In this document: in pieces, positions 8,228 to 16,348 of the stretch
Position numbering within the stretch: position 1 is the stretch's first letter
How the letters are laid out: each line of letters starts with the position of its first letter
Assembly: GCF_001906585.1 (NCBI RefSeq)
Contig: NZ_JUJA01000146.1
Coordinates: 218,390 to 256,620 of the forward strand
Source of the DNA: Streptomyces kebangsaanensis
Lineage (GTDB): Bacteria; Actinomycetota; Actinomycetes; Streptomycetales; Streptomycetaceae
Length of the DNA: 38,231 nucleotides
Reading direction: 5' to 3'
The notes under the pieces: generated by a model
The model's input: the letters and a program-made list of their open reading frames with translations, nothing else
What the model was told of the DNA's origin: nothing
The model's database searches: none
Made by a program: the position numbers and the translations under genes

Positions 8228-9385
8228 TTGGCCGGATCGGCTGACTTCGACCTGTACCGCCCGTCCGAGGAGCACGACATGCTCCGCGACGCCGTCCGCT
8301 CGCTGGCCGAGGCGAAGATCGCGCCGTACGCCGCCGAGGTGGACGAGGAGGCCCGCTTCCCGCAGGAGGCCCTGGACGCGCTGGTCGCGAACGACCTGCA
8401 CGCCGTGCACGTACCCGAGGAGTACGGCGGCGCGGGCGCGGACGCCCTCGCGACGGTCATCGTGATCGAGGAGGTCGCGCGGGTCTGCGCGTCCTCGTCC
8501 CTGATCCCCGCGGTGAACAAGCTGGGCTCGCTCCCGGTGATCCTCTCCGGCTCCGAGGAGCTGAAGAAGAAGTACCTGGGCCCGCTCGCCAAGGGCCACG
8601 CGATGTTCTCGTACTGCCTCTCCGAGCCCGACGCGGGCTCCGACGCGGCCGGCATGAAGACCAAGGCGGTCCGCGACGGCGACACCTACGTCCTCAACGG
8701 CGTCAAGCGCTGGATCACCAACGCCGGCGTCTCGGAGTACTACACGGTGATGGCCGTCACCGACCCCGAGAAGCGCTCCAGGGGAATCTCCGCCTTCGTC
8801 GTCGAGAAGTCGGACCCGGGCGTCTCCTTCGGAGCCCCCGAGAAGAAGCTCGGCATCAAGGGCTCGCCCACCCGCGAGGTGTACCTCGACAACGTCCGCA
8901 TCCCGGCGGACCGGATGATCGGCGCCGAGGGCACCGGCTTCGCCACCGCGATGCGCACCCTGGACCACACCCGCATCACCATCGCCGCCCAGGCCCTCGG
9001 CATCGCCCAGGGCGCCCTCGACTACGCCAAGGGCTACGTCAAGGAGCGCAAGCAGTTCGGCAAGCCGATCTTCGACTTCCAGGGCGTCCAGTTCATGCTC
9101 GCCGACATGGCCATGAAGATCGAGGCCGCCCGCCAGCTGACCTACGCGGCCGCGGCCAAGTCCGAGCGGGGCGACGCCGATCTCACCTTCCAGGGCGCCG
9201 CCGCCAAGTGCTTCGCCTCCGACGTCGCCATGGAGGTCACCACGGACGCCGTCCAGCTCCTCGGCGGCTACGGCTACACCCGCGACTACCCGGTGGAACG
9301 CATGATGCGCGACGCCAAGATCACCCAGGTGTACGAAGGGACCAACCAGATCCAGCGGATCGTCATGGCCCGCAACCTGCCGTAA
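8228..9385 (+). CDS. Acyl-CoA dehydrogenase (FadE-type)
   Basis: A 385-residue FAD-dependent acyl-CoA dehydrogenase for the first step of beta-oxidation or branched-chain acyl-CoA breakdown. The fold is complete: FAD and substrate motifs FSYCLSEPDAGSDAAG and WITNAGVSEYYTV in the middle domain, then DHTRITIAAQALGIAQGALD, and the catalytic Glu (E370) in VYEGTNQIQR near the C-terminus, the position used by short-chain enzymes. Translation starts at TTG 8228, preceded by GGAGTGAG at good spacing. The promoter has a -10 and a palindromic operator candidate. A strong terminator follows 18 bases after the stop, so the gene is probably monocistronic. A fadE25-type gene occupies the same neighbourhood near purE-purK in M. 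tuberculosis (from memory), suggesting orthology. Confidence 0.95.
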   Translation: MAGSADFDLYRPSEEHDMLRDAVRSLAEAKIAPYAAEVDEEARFPQEALDALVANDLHAVHVPEEYGGAGADALATVIVIEEVARVCASSSLIPAVNKLGSLPVILSGSEELKKKYLGPLAKGHAMFSYCLSEPDAGSDAAGMKTKAVRDGDTYVLNGVKRWITNAGVSEYYTVMAVTDPEKRSRGISAFVVEKSDPGVSFGAPEKKLGIKGSPTREVYLDNVRIPADRMIGAEGTGFATAMRTLDHTRITIAAQALGIAQGALDYAKGYVKERKQFGKPIFDFQGVQFMLADMAMKIEAARQLTYAAAAKSERGDADLTFQGAAAKCFASDVAMEVTTDAVQLLGGYGYTRDYPVERMMRDAKITQVYEGTNQIQRIVMARNLP

Positions 9386-9402
9386 CGGCAGGCCGGCAAC
9401 GG

Positions 9403-9429
9403 GAGGGTGCCCAGGAGCTGGGCACCCTC
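9403..9429 (+). terminator. Perfect 12-bp hairpin terminator after the acyl-CoA dehydrogenase gene
   Basis: Arms 9403-9414 and 9418-9429 are perfectly complementary over 12 bp with a 3-base GAG loop, starting 18 bases after the stop codon. The next gene begins only 15 bases after the right arm. Confidence 0.8.
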
Positions 9430-9443
9430 GTGGGGCGACGAGG

Positions 9444-10307
9444 GTGTTCGTGCGGCGGGGTGTGCCGTTGTGTGTGCTGGGGTCGGGGCGGGAGGTCCGG
9501 GCGGAGAACGGGCATGACGGCGAGCGGTTCGTCGAGATCAGGTCGCTGACCAAGACGCTCACCGGGACCGCGCTGGTGCGGATGGCCCAGGCGGGTCTCC
9601 TCGGCGTGGACGACCCGGTGCGGCGCTGGCTGCCCGCCGCGCCCGGGACGGGCATCACCTTGCGGCATCTGATGGAGCACACCTCGGGGCTGCCCAGGCT
9701 CCCTCCGGAGGTGCCGGGGCGCGGCAAGGATCCGTACGCGGGGTTCGGCCCGGAGCGGTTGAGGCGGCTTGTCGGGCGGCTCGATGAGATCGTCGAGCAT
9801 CCCGCGGGCCGGGAGACCGTCTACTCGAACCTCGGATACGCCGTGCTCGGGGCCGCGCTCGAGGAGGCGGCCGGGGAGCCGTATCCGGTACTGCTGCGCG
9901 CTCATGTTCTTGAACCGCTGGGCCTGGCCGACGAGGTGACGGCCGATCCGCCCGCCGACCGACTGCTCACCGCCCGCGGGTGGTTCGGGCGGACGCGGGC
10001 GCCGTGGACCATGAGCGGAGCGATCCTGCCGGCGGGTGGGCTCTGGGCGACTCCCCGGGCGGTCGGCGACCTGGTCGTCCGGCTGCTGGTGGAGCGCAGA
10101 CTGGGTGAGCCGGCCGCCTCCTGGCAGCGGGTGGGCCGACTGCGGTGGCACAACGGCGCGACCCGCGACGCGTCGGTGTTCGCGGGGGCCTTCGACGACA
10201 CCGGCGACTGGGTGGTGGTGCACCGGATCGGCGGGAGACCGCGAACCACGGACCGGCTCGGCGCCCGACTGCTCATGCGGGAACGCCCACGGAAGCCGCC
10301 GAGTTGA
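9444..10307 (+). CDS. Beta-lactamase-fold serine hydrolase (class C / esterase family)
   Basis: A 287-residue member of the penicillin-binding-like serine hydrolase family (PF00144), which includes esterases, D-aminopeptidases and class C beta-lactamases. The nucleophile motif SxxK appears as SLTK in RSLTKTLTGTALVRM. The second motif YxN is YSN in TVYSNLGYAVLG. HNG in RLRWHNGATRDASVFAGAF probably replaces the KTG triad. There is no signal peptide, so a cytoplasmic esterase-like role is more likely than resistance. It is shorter than most members because the N-terminal strand region before SxxK is brief. GTG 9444 abuts an AGG, whereas GTG 9450 sits about 6 bases after GACGAGG, so the true start may be 9450. 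The preceding terminator implies its own promoter, which I cannot identify. Confidence 0.8.
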   Translation: MFVRRGVPLCVLGSGREVRAENGHDGERFVEIRSLTKTLTGTALVRMAQAGLLGVDDPVRRWLPAAPGTGITLRHLMEHTSGLPRLPPEVPGRGKDPYAGFGPERLRRLVGRLDEIVEHPAGRETVYSNLGYAVLGAALEEAAGEPYPVLLRAHVLEPLGLADEVTADPPADRLLTARGWFGRTRAPWTMSGAILPAGGLWATPRAVGDLVVRLLVERRLGEPAASWQRVGRLRWHNGATRDASVFAGAFDDTGDWVVVHRIGGRPRTTDRLGARLLMRERPRKPPS

Positions 10308-10363
10308 ACAAGTGCCCGGCGCGGAAAGGGGCTTGGGGCCAGGTTGGGGGTGCGTGTCCGAAG

Positions 10364-10940
10364 TTCCCGGCCATCGGCACCGGGCCGCCGACCGCGGACA
10401 ACACCCACGAGGTCGCCCAGCATGTGGACCCGTCCAGCCGGATCGTCCACGTCGACAACGACCCCCTGGTGCTCGTCCACGCCAACGCCCTGCTCACCAG
10501 CGCCCCCGAGGGGGTCACGGCCTACGTCGACGCGGATGTGCGCGACCCCGGGGCGATCCTGCGACAGGCCGCCGGGACGCCGGACTTCGGCCGGCCGGTC
10601 GCCATCACCATGCTGGGCATCCTGAACTTCGTCATGGACACCGACGACACGGTCTCCGTCGTGCGCCGGCTGATGGACGCCGTACCCTCCGGCAGTCATC
10701 TGGTCGTCTCGCACCCGACCACGGAGGTCGACGGCGAGGTGATGACGCAGGCGGTGGAGTACTGGAACAGCCAGGGCTCGGCATCGACGAGCCTGCGCAG
10801 CCGCGCCGAACTCGTGCGCTTCCTCGACGGGGTCGACGTCCTCCTGCCCGGCGTCGTCTCCTGCTCGCGCCGGCGTCCCGACGAGGCGGAGGCGGAGGCC
10901 GTCGACGTCACCCACTTCGGTGGCGTCGGCCGGAAGCGGT
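10364..10940 (+). pseudogene. Remnant of a SAM-dependent methyltransferase (DUF574 / Methyltransf_19)
   Basis: One frame carries the middle and C-terminal part of a DUF574 methyltransferase: an IGTGPPTADNTHEVAQ block corresponding to the usual FLDIGTGLPT SAM motif, then RIVHVDNDPLVLVHANALL, DADVRDP, a region resembling VLHFV, GSHLVVSHPT and a closing GGVGRKR. Intact relatives are about 270 residues and have roughly 90 more at the N-terminus; here that part is missing, since the upstream DNA encodes the serine hydrolase. The SAM motif is degraded (FPAIGTG in place of FLDIGTG), with a probable frameshift just before it. No stop codon follows the usual C-terminus, so the frame runs on to 11095. 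No start codon with a ribosome site fits. It is a decaying copy rather than a functional gene. Confidence 0.7.
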
Positions 10941-11091
10941 GGACCGCAGGCCGCGAGCAGGGAACCGGGGCAGTACGCCGGACGGGTGTAGCGGGGCCCT
11001 GTCCGTCCGGATGGCGCCGGGCCGGGAGCGGGCGTACGACGGAAGGGAACGGGGACCGTGTCGAGGTCCCTTCGTCCCCCCAGGAGGAGCC

Positions 11092-11454
11092 ATGACCCAG
11101 CCCGGAACCATGACCCCCATGAGCAAGGAGATGCAGGACTGCGTCCAGGCGTGCATGTCGTGCTACACCGTCTGCGAGGAGGCCATGAGCTCCTGCATGC
11201 ACATGGGCGGCCAGCCGCAGATGCAGATCATGCGCGCGATCATGGACTGCTCGGAGATGACCCGCATGTGCGCGGACATGATCATGCGCCGCTCGCCGCT
11301 GGCGGCGGAGATGTGTGCGATGTGCGCCAAGGCCTGCGACATGTGCGCGGAGGCGTGTATGTCCATGCCCGACGACAAGATGATGATGCGCTGTGCGGAG
11401 GCGTGTCGCCGCTGCGCGGAGATGTGCCGCACGATGGCGGGCGCCAGGATGTGA
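11092..11454 (+). CDS. Met/Cys-rich four-helix protein, Csp-like (DUF326) metal-binding protein
   Basis: A 120-residue protein with 16 Cys and about 26 Met, over a third of its residues. The Cys are spaced as repeated CxxxC and CxxC steps (CVQACMSCYTVC, CAMCAKACDMCAEAC, CAEACRRCAEMC), as in the DUF326 family and the bacterial copper storage proteins (Csp), whose four-helix bundle is lined with thiols binding many Cu(I) ions. No signal peptide or Tat motif is visible, so a cytosolic Csp3-like form is inferred. The start has an excellent AGGAGGAGCC ribosome site. The frame is open upstream into shadow sequence, but the ribosome site fixes the ATG at 11092. Copper binding is inferred from family. 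No copper regulator site was recognised upstream. A terminator follows. Confidence 0.88.
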   Translation: MTQPGTMTPMSKEMQDCVQACMSCYTVCEEAMSSCMHMGGQPQMQIMRAIMDCSEMTRMCADMIMRRSPLAAEMCAMCAKACDMCAEACMSMPDDKMMMRCAEACRRCAEMCRTMAGARM

Positions 11455-11476
11455 CCTGAGCCCGGCGGTACGGCCG

Positions 11477-11515
11477 GAGCCCCGCGGTCACCGGAGTACG
11501 GGCACCGCGGGGCTC
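11477..11515. terminator. 12-bp hairpin between the Csp-like gene and LCP gene A
   Basis: Arms 11477-11488 and 11504-11515 pair over 12 bp (GAGCCCCGCGGT) with a 15-base loop. TCTTCG follows on the plus strand. It can terminate both convergent genes. Confidence 0.75.
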
Positions 11516-11531
11516 TTCGTGACGGGGCCGG

Positions 11532-12839
11532 TCAGTTGCCGGTGACGGTGACCTTCTGGTCGTTCTTCAGCTCGTCCACCAGTGTCCTGACCTTCGCCTT
11601 GTCCCAGACGAGGTTGCCGCCCGTGGAGCCGGAGATCGGCATGTTCATGGAGGTTCCGTCGCCGCTGTTGACGTTCTTCATCGCCCAGAACATGGAGGCC
11701 AGGTTCCACAGGCTCATGTCCTTGTCGACGATCAGGGAGTCCAGGCCCGCGCTCATGGTCGGGTACAGCTTGAACGGGTTCATGACCGTCGAGGGGGTGG
11801 CCACCTGGTGGGACAGCGCGGCCAGGAACTTCTGCTGGTTCTTGGTGCGGTCCAGGTCGGAGCCGGCCAGCGCGTACCGGGTGCGGACGAAGGCGAGGGC
11901 CTCCTGTCCGTCCAGGGTCTGCTTGCCCTTCTTGAGGTCCGCGCCGGATTTGGTGTCCTTGATGTCCTGCGGGATGTCGATCTCGACGCCGCCGACCGCG
12001 TCCACGATGTTCGCGAAGCCGGCGAAGCCGATCTCCACGTAGTGGTCGATGTGCAGGCCGGTGTTGAACTCGACCGTGCGGACCAGCAGTTCGGGCCCGT
12101 CCTCGGCGTACGCGGCGTTGAGCTTCACCTGCCGGCCCGTGGCCGGGTAGGTCTTGCCGGAGTCGGATCCCTTGAACGACGGGATCTCCACGTTCGAGTC
12201 CCGGGGCAGGGAGATCAGGGTGGGGCCGTTGCTGCCGGTGTGCAGGATCATCATCGAGTCCGTGCGCTTGCCCTCGGCCGACCCGGTGTGCAGGCTCTTC
12301 TTCTGCTCGTCGGACAGCCCGGCCCGGCTGTCGGAGCCGACGATGAGGTAGTTGGTGCCCTTGCCGGTCTCCGGCCGGTCGATGACCTTGGACAGGTCGA
12401 CCTCGCGGTTGAGCTTGGAGTCGGCCCAGAAGTACGTCGCGACGGTGGTCACCAGGAACACGGTGACCAGGGTTATCGCGGTCAGCTTGATGCGGCGGCC
12501 CCAGTTCGGCGCGGGGCGGGACCCGTGCGCGTATCCGCCGCCCGGCCCGCCGGGGCCGCCGGCCTGCCTGCCGTAGACATGGCCGGTGTTGTACCCGCTG
12601 CCGTACCCGTGGTCGCCGCCGGGGGCGTCGTAGCCCCCGCCGTCGACGTACGACGGCTGCTGCGGGACTCCGTACGGCGGTGCCGAGGGGCCGCCCGGGC
12701 CTCCGTGCCCGGCGGGTGCCGGGCCGCCGCGCCGCACCTGACGCATCACACGCGCGCCCTCCGGCCGTGCGCCGGCACTGCCGCGTCCGTACCGGGGGCC
12801 GCGGTTGTCGCCGGACCATCCCTCGGGCCAATCATTCAT
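11532..12839 (-). CDS. LytR-CpsA-Psr (LCP) family glycopolymer ligase, paralog A
   Basis: A 435-residue LCP protein. LCP enzymes transfer polyprenyl-linked glycopolymers (teichoic acid-like polymers, arabinogalactan) to peptidoglycan outside the membrane. A Gly/Pro/Tyr-rich cytosolic tail of about 110 residues precedes one transmembrane helix (about 117-137). The LCP domain then shows YLIVGSDSRAG, TDSMMILH, ISLPRDSNVEIP, KLNAAYAEDGPELLVRTVE, VDAVGGVEIDIP and EALAFVRTRYALAGSDLDR, including the Arg/Asp residues that bind the lipid diphosphate and Mg2+. Unlike paralogs B, C and D it has no LytR_C domain and ends soon after the catalytic domain. ATG 12839 begins MNDWPEGW; upstream codons in frame look non-coding. 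It diverges from the thioesterase gene across 118 bases without a convincing promoter match. Confidence 0.93.
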   Translation of the reverse strand: MNDWPEGWSGDNRGPRYGRGSAGARPEGARVMRQVRRGGPAPAGHGGPGGPSAPPYGVPQQPSYVDGGGYDAPGGDHGYGSGYNTGHVYGRQAGGPGGPGGGYAHGSRPAPNWGRRIKLTAITLVTVFLVTTVATYFWADSKLNREVDLSKVIDRPETGKGTNYLIVGSDSRAGLSDEQKKSLHTGSAEGKRTDSMMILHTGSNGPTLISLPRDSNVEIPSFKGSDSGKTYPATGRQVKLNAAYAEDGPELLVRTVEFNTGLHIDHYVEIGFAGFANIVDAVGGVEIDIPQDIKDTKSGADLKKGKQTLDGQEALAFVRTRYALAGSDLDRTKNQQKFLAALSHQVATPSTVMNPFKLYPTMSAGLDSLIVDKDMSLWNLASMFWAMKNVNSGDGTSMNMPISGSTGGNLVWDKAKVRTLVDELKNDQKVTVTGN

Positions 12840-12957
12840 GCGCCCCAGTGTGCAGGGCACGGCGGTGCGCCTGACAGGGGCGTCGAAGAATAAGGTCGCC
12901 GCTGTTGCCAAGCTGACACAAATTTCCCGGGCCCCGCCGCGGCATAAGGTGGAGGCC

Positions 12958-13515
12958 ATGACAGACCAGGCCCCCACCATGGAATCCGAAATTACGGATA
13001 TACCGGGCAAGCCGACCTCGGCGTCCCGGACCACCCTGAGCCACATCATGACCCACAACGACACCAACCTGCTGGGGACGGTGCACGGCGGGGTGATCAT
13101 GAAGCTGGTCGACGACGCGGCGGGCGCGGTGGCCGGCCGGCACAGCGGCGGGCCCGCGGTCACCGCGTCCATGGACGAGATGGTGTTCCTCGAACCGGTC
13201 CGGGTCGGTGACCTCCTCCACGTGAAGGCCCAGGTCAACTGGACCGGCCGGACCTCCATGGAGGTCGGCGTGCGGATCCTGGCCGAGCGCTGGAACGAGT
13301 CCACGTCGCCCACCCAGGTCGGCTCGGCCTACCTGGTCTTCACCGCCGTGGACGCCGACGGCAAGCCGCGCCGGGTACCGCCGGTCATGCCGGAGACCGA
13401 CCGGGACAGGCGCCGCTACCAGGAGGCCCAGATCCGCCGCACCCACCGCCTGGCCCGCCGCCGCGCCATCAGGGAACTGCGGGAGAGGCGGGCGGCGGAG
13501 GGCTACGAGGACTGA
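12958..13515 (+). CDS. Hotdog-fold acyl-CoA thioesterase (YciA/BACH-like)
   Basis: A 185-residue single-hotdog thioesterase that releases CoA from acyl-CoA. The core has MTHNDTNLLGTVHGGVIMKLVDDAAG, where the loop before HGG and the Asp on the following helix form the active site. TASMDEMVFLEPVRVGDLL and the GSAYLVFTAVDADGKPRRVPP strand follow. This is the acyl-CoA hydrolase pattern of YciA and the BACH family. A basic C-terminal extension of about 45 residues, rich in Arg and Glu, looks helical. The ATG at 12958 is preceded by GGTGGAGG. A TAAGGT hexamer ends 7 bases before the ATG, so the mRNA may be leaderless instead. It stands between LCP genes A and B on the other strand with no obvious functional link to them. 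Confidence 0.92.
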   Translation: MTDQAPTMESEITDIPGKPTSASRTTLSHIMTHNDTNLLGTVHGGVIMKLVDDAAGAVAGRHSGGPAVTASMDEMVFLEPVRVGDLLHVKAQVNWTGRTSMEVGVRILAERWNESTSPTQVGSAYLVFTAVDADGKPRRVPPVMPETDRDRRRYQEAQIRRTHRLARRRAIRELRERRAAEGYED

Positions 13516-13555
13516 GGACCGGGGCCGACGCCACCGGGTACCGTCATGGTTCCCA

Positions 13556-13632
13556 CCGCCGGCCGCGCACGGTCCCGTCGTACCTGCCGTCGGCCGCGCA
13601 CGGTCCCGTCGTACCGGCCGCCGGCCGCGCAC
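13556..13632. repeat. 31-bp tandem repeat, about 2.5 copies
   Basis: Units at 13556-13586 and 13587-13617 differ at two positions, and a partial third copy covers 13618-13632. Each contains the shared core GGCCGCGCACGGTCCCGTCG. The array fills the gap between the ends of the convergent thioesterase and LCP-B genes, where a terminator would be expected. It has no spacer structure of a CRISPR. Confidence 0.75.
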
Positions 13633-13651
13633 CGCCTCGCCGCTCCCGCCG

Positions 13652-15142
13652 TCAGCCGCACGTCACCTCGTCGCCCTTCACCACCGCGGTGGCCGCCTGG
13701 GCCGGGTTCTCCGCGCGGACCTCGCGCACCTGGTGGTGGTCGCCGCCCACGATCACCCTGAGTGTGGCGCCCTGCCCCGGCACCGGACGCAGCTCGCTGC
13801 CCGGTAGGGCGGCGGCGAGCGACTTCGCCGAGCGGTCCCAGCGGGGGTCGTAGAGCACCACGGTCCGGCGGACGCCGCGCTCCTTGGCGTCCAGAGGCGC
13901 CTTGGTCGTGAGGAAACCGGCCGCCGTCAGCTCCGTGTCCACCCGCCGGCCGAGCCCGGTCGTGTCGGTGCCGTTCTCCACCTGGACGCGGATCTGCTGC
14001 GGGGCGACCTCGACGGGCACGGGGAGGTTCGGCCGGCGGGGCTTGTGCGCGGCCAGCGGCCGGTCCTCGCGCAGCGCCTGGAAGAGCTGGTCGGCCCTGG
14101 CCCGGTCCCACTTCACGGTGGAGCCGATGCCCTTGACCGGGTAGGCCGTCTGCGCGATCGGGACGGTGGTGAACTCCGAGGAGGAGGGGGAGAAGTTCCG
14201 CATCGCCCGCCCGAGGTCCAGCAGCTCGTCGGTGTGGAAGCCCTTGTCCGCCCGGACCGAGCCCAGCACGGCCACGGCCACGTCCCGGAACCTGATGGGG
14301 TTCAGCAGCACCCGGGAGGAGGTCGCCCGTTCGATCAGGGCGGCCAGGAAGCGCTGCTGGCGCTTCATCCGGCCCAGGTCGCTCGCCCCGTCGATGTGCC
14401 GGGAGCGGACGTACTGCAGGGCCTGGCCGCCGGAGAGCGTGTGCGTGCCGGCGGCCAGGTCCAGGCCGGTGTAGCCGTCCTTCATCGGTTCGGCGGTGCA
14501 GATCCGCACCCCGCCGACCACGTCCACGGTCCGCATGAAGGTGGTGAAGTCCACCTCCAGGTAGTGGTCGATCTTCAGGTTGGTCATGTTCTCGACCGTG
14601 CGCACGGTCAGGTTGGGCCCGCCCTCCGCGTACGCCGCGTTGAGCTTGACCGGGTGCGGGCCGTGCCGCCGCCCGGTGTTCCGGTCGACGTGCTCGGGCA
14701 GTTCGGCGTAGGAGTCCCGGGGCAGGCTCACCACGCTGGCCCGCTCCCGGTCCTGTGACAGGTGCACGATCATCATCGTGTCGGTGCAGTTGCAGGGCCG
14801 GCCGCCCAGCCGGTACTGGCGCCGTTCCTGCTCGCTGATCCTGTCCCGGCCGTCGGTGCCGACCAGCAGCACGTTCATGCCGTGGCCGGCCGGCGGGCGG
14901 TTCTTCATGTCCTTGAAGGGGTCGACCCGGGCGATGTCCGCGTCCAGGCTGGAGACCACCGCGTGTCCGATCCCGGCGGAGGCGAGCACCACCACCGACA
15001 GCGTGGTCGCCGCCCGCATGGCCCAGCGTGGTCTGCGGCGCGGTACGGGCGCGTACGGCACGCGGGCCGGCCTCGCCGGACCGGCGGCCTGTCGCGGGGC
15101 GCGCTGCGACCGCGGGCGCGGCCGGTACTGCGTGCTGGACAT
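13652..15142 (-). CDS. LCP family glycopolymer ligase with LytR_C domain, paralog B
   Basis: A 496-residue LCP protein. A basic Arg/Pro-rich cytosolic tail precedes one transmembrane helix (about 43-65). The LCP domain (about 80-270) shows NVLLVGTDGRDR, TDTMMIVHLSQDR, VVSLPRDSYAELP, KLNAAYAEGGPNLTVRTVE, VDVVGGVRIC and ALQYVRSRHIDGASDLGRMKRQQRFL. A C-terminal LytR_C domain (about 390-490) follows, with VQVENGTDTTGLGRRV and VVLYDPRWDRSAK. A CNC cysteine pair sits just before TDTMM in an otherwise Cys-poor protein. The ATG at 15142 has GGAGG at 8-base spacing; the frame continues upstream without recognisable protein. The gene is divergent from the family-2 glycosyltransferase gene, which begins 127 bases away. 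Confidence 0.92.
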   Translation of the reverse strand: MSSTQYRPRPRSQRAPRQAAGPARPARVPYAPVPRRRPRWAMRAATTLSVVVLASAGIGHAVVSSLDADIARVDPFKDMKNRPPAGHGMNVLLVGTDGRDRISEQERRQYRLGGRPCNCTDTMMIVHLSQDRERASVVSLPRDSYAELPEHVDRNTGRRHGPHPVKLNAAYAEGGPNLTVRTVENMTNLKIDHYLEVDFTTFMRTVDVVGGVRICTAEPMKDGYTGLDLAAGTHTLSGGQALQYVRSRHIDGASDLGRMKRQQRFLAALIERATSSRVLLNPIRFRDVAVAVLGSVRADKGFHTDELLDLGRAMRNFSPSSSEFTTVPIAQTAYPVKGIGSTVKWDRARADQLFQALREDRPLAAHKPRRPNLPVPVEVAPQQIRVQVENGTDTTGLGRRVDTELTAAGFLTTKAPLDAKERGVRRTVVLYDPRWDRSAKSLAAALPGSELRPVPGQGATLRVIVGGDHHQVREVRAENPAQAATAVVKGDEVTCG

Positions 15143-15255
15143 GGGGGACACCTCCGCTGATGGCGTGGGTGGGCGCCGTGTGCACCGTAGGGGCATACGA
15201 TCGGCTGATCGGCGCAGCGGCACCCGCGGCGCGCACCGGTGTCCCCCGTTCGCGG

Positions 15256-15261
15256 TAACGT
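15256..15261 (+). promoter_or_regulatory. Putative -10 element for the glycosyltransferase gene
   Basis: TAACGT ends 8 bases before the ATG at 15270, consistent with a nearly leaderless transcript. No Shine-Dalgarno sequence lies between them. Confidence 0.35.
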
Positions 15262-15269
15262 GAGCACCG

Positions 15270-16298
15270 ATGAACGCCAAGCCCGACGTGCGGCTCCCCG
15301 CCGTTTCTGTGATCATGCCCGTTCTCAACGAGGAGCGGCACCTGCGCGGAGCCGTGGAAGCGATCCTCGCGCAGGAGTACGACGGCGAGATGGAGGTCGT
15401 GATCGCCCTCGGTCCCTCCGCGGACCGCACGGACGAGATCGCCGCCGAGCTCGTACGCGAAGACCCGCGCGTGCACACGGTCCCCAACCCCACCGGCCGC
15501 ACCCCCGCCGCGCTCAACGCCGCGATCAAGGCATCCCGCCATCCGATCGTGGTCCGCGTCGACGGCCACGGGATGCTCTCGCCGAACTACATAGCCACGG
15601 CCGTACGGCTGCTGGAGGAGACCGGCGCGCAGAACGTCGGCGGCATCATGCACGCCGAGGGCGAGAACGACTGGGAGCACGCGGTGGCCGCCGCGATGAC
15701 CTCGAGGATCGGGGTGGGCAACGCGGCCTTCCACACCGGCGGCCAGGCCGGCCCCGCGGAGACCGTGTACCTGGGGGTGTTCCGGCGCGAGGCACTGGAG
15801 CGACAGGGCGGCTACAACGAGGAGTTCATCCGCGCCCAGGACTGGGAGCTGAACTTCCGCATCCGCGAGGCGGGCGGCCTGATCTGGTTCTCGCCCGAGC
15901 TGCGCGTCTCCTACCGGCCCCGCCCGAGTGTGAGGGCGCTGGCCAAGCAGTACAAGGACTACGGCCGTTGGCGGCACGTCGTCGCCCGCTACCACGAGGG
16001 CTCCATCAACCTGCGCTACCTCGCCCCGCCGACCGCGGTGTGCGCCATCGCGGCCGGGATCGTGGTGGGCGCGGCCCTGACCCCCTGGGGCCTCGTGGTC
16101 CCCGGCGGCTACCTGGCGGCGATCGCCGCCGGCTCGGTGCCCGCGGGCAAGGGCCTTCCCCTGAAGGCCCGGCTGCGCATCCCGGTCGCCCTCGCCACCA
16201 TGCACATGTCCTGGGGCTGGGGCTTCCTGACGAGCCCGAAGTCGCTGGCGAGGAAGGTCATCGCCGCGCGGAGGCCGGCGGTCGTCACCGCCGACTGA
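15270..16298 (+). CDS. Family-2 glycosyltransferase, ExoA-like, membrane associated
   Basis: A 342-residue inverting GT2 enzyme expected to use a nucleotide sugar on the cytoplasmic face to extend a lipid-linked envelope glycan. The GT-A domain begins VSVIMPVLNEERHL. The metal-binding motif appears as VDGH (97-100) in place of DxD. The acceptor and catalytic-base region is AQDWEL (189-194), and YGRWRH (231-236) stands where processive enzymes have QxxRW. Two hydrophobic segments near 251-295 anchor the C-terminus, resembling ExoA of succinoglycan synthesis. The ATG at 15270 is directly followed by the conserved core and has a TAACGT -10 candidate close upstream. It sits between LCP genes B and C, which suggests it makes a polymer that the LCP proteins attach. 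Confidence 0.88.
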   Translation: MNAKPDVRLPAVSVIMPVLNEERHLRGAVEAILAQEYDGEMEVVIALGPSADRTDEIAAELVREDPRVHTVPNPTGRTPAALNAAIKASRHPIVVRVDGHGMLSPNYIATAVRLLEETGAQNVGGIMHAEGENDWEHAVAAAMTSRIGVGNAAFHTGGQAGPAETVYLGVFRREALERQGGYNEEFIRAQDWELNFRIREAGGLIWFSPELRVSYRPRPSVRALAKQYKDYGRWRHVVARYHEGSINLRYLAPPTAVCAIAAGIVVGAALTPWGLVVPGGYLAAIAAGSVPAGKGLPLKARLRIPVALATMHMSWGWGFLTSPKSLARKVIAARRPAVVTAD

Positions 16299-16311
16299 GC
16301 GGTTCGACCCG

Positions 16312-16342
16312 GTGGGCCCCTCTCCTCAGGAGAGGGGCCCAC
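16312..16342. terminator. Perfect 14-bp hairpin between the glycosyltransferase and LCP gene C
   Basis: Arms 16312-16325 and 16329-16342 are perfectly complementary over 14 bp with a 3-base TCA loop. It starts 13 bases after the glycosyltransferase stop and ends 6 bases from the LCP-C stop, so it can terminate both convergent genes. Confidence 0.87.
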
Positions 16343-16348
16343 GCGCGT

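Noticed and set aside
9444..10307. Serine hydrolase considered as an antibiotic-resistance beta-lactamase
   Set aside because: It lacks a signal peptide and a KTG motif; the family is dominated by esterases and peptidases.
13556..13632. Repeat array considered as CRISPR
   Set aside because: The units are contiguous, with no unique spacers, and no cas genes are present.
13503..16205. A 900-codon minus-strand frame across LCP-B and the GT2 gene
   Set aside because: It is a shadow frame: the real LCP-B protein is in another minus frame, with LCP and LytR_C motifs.
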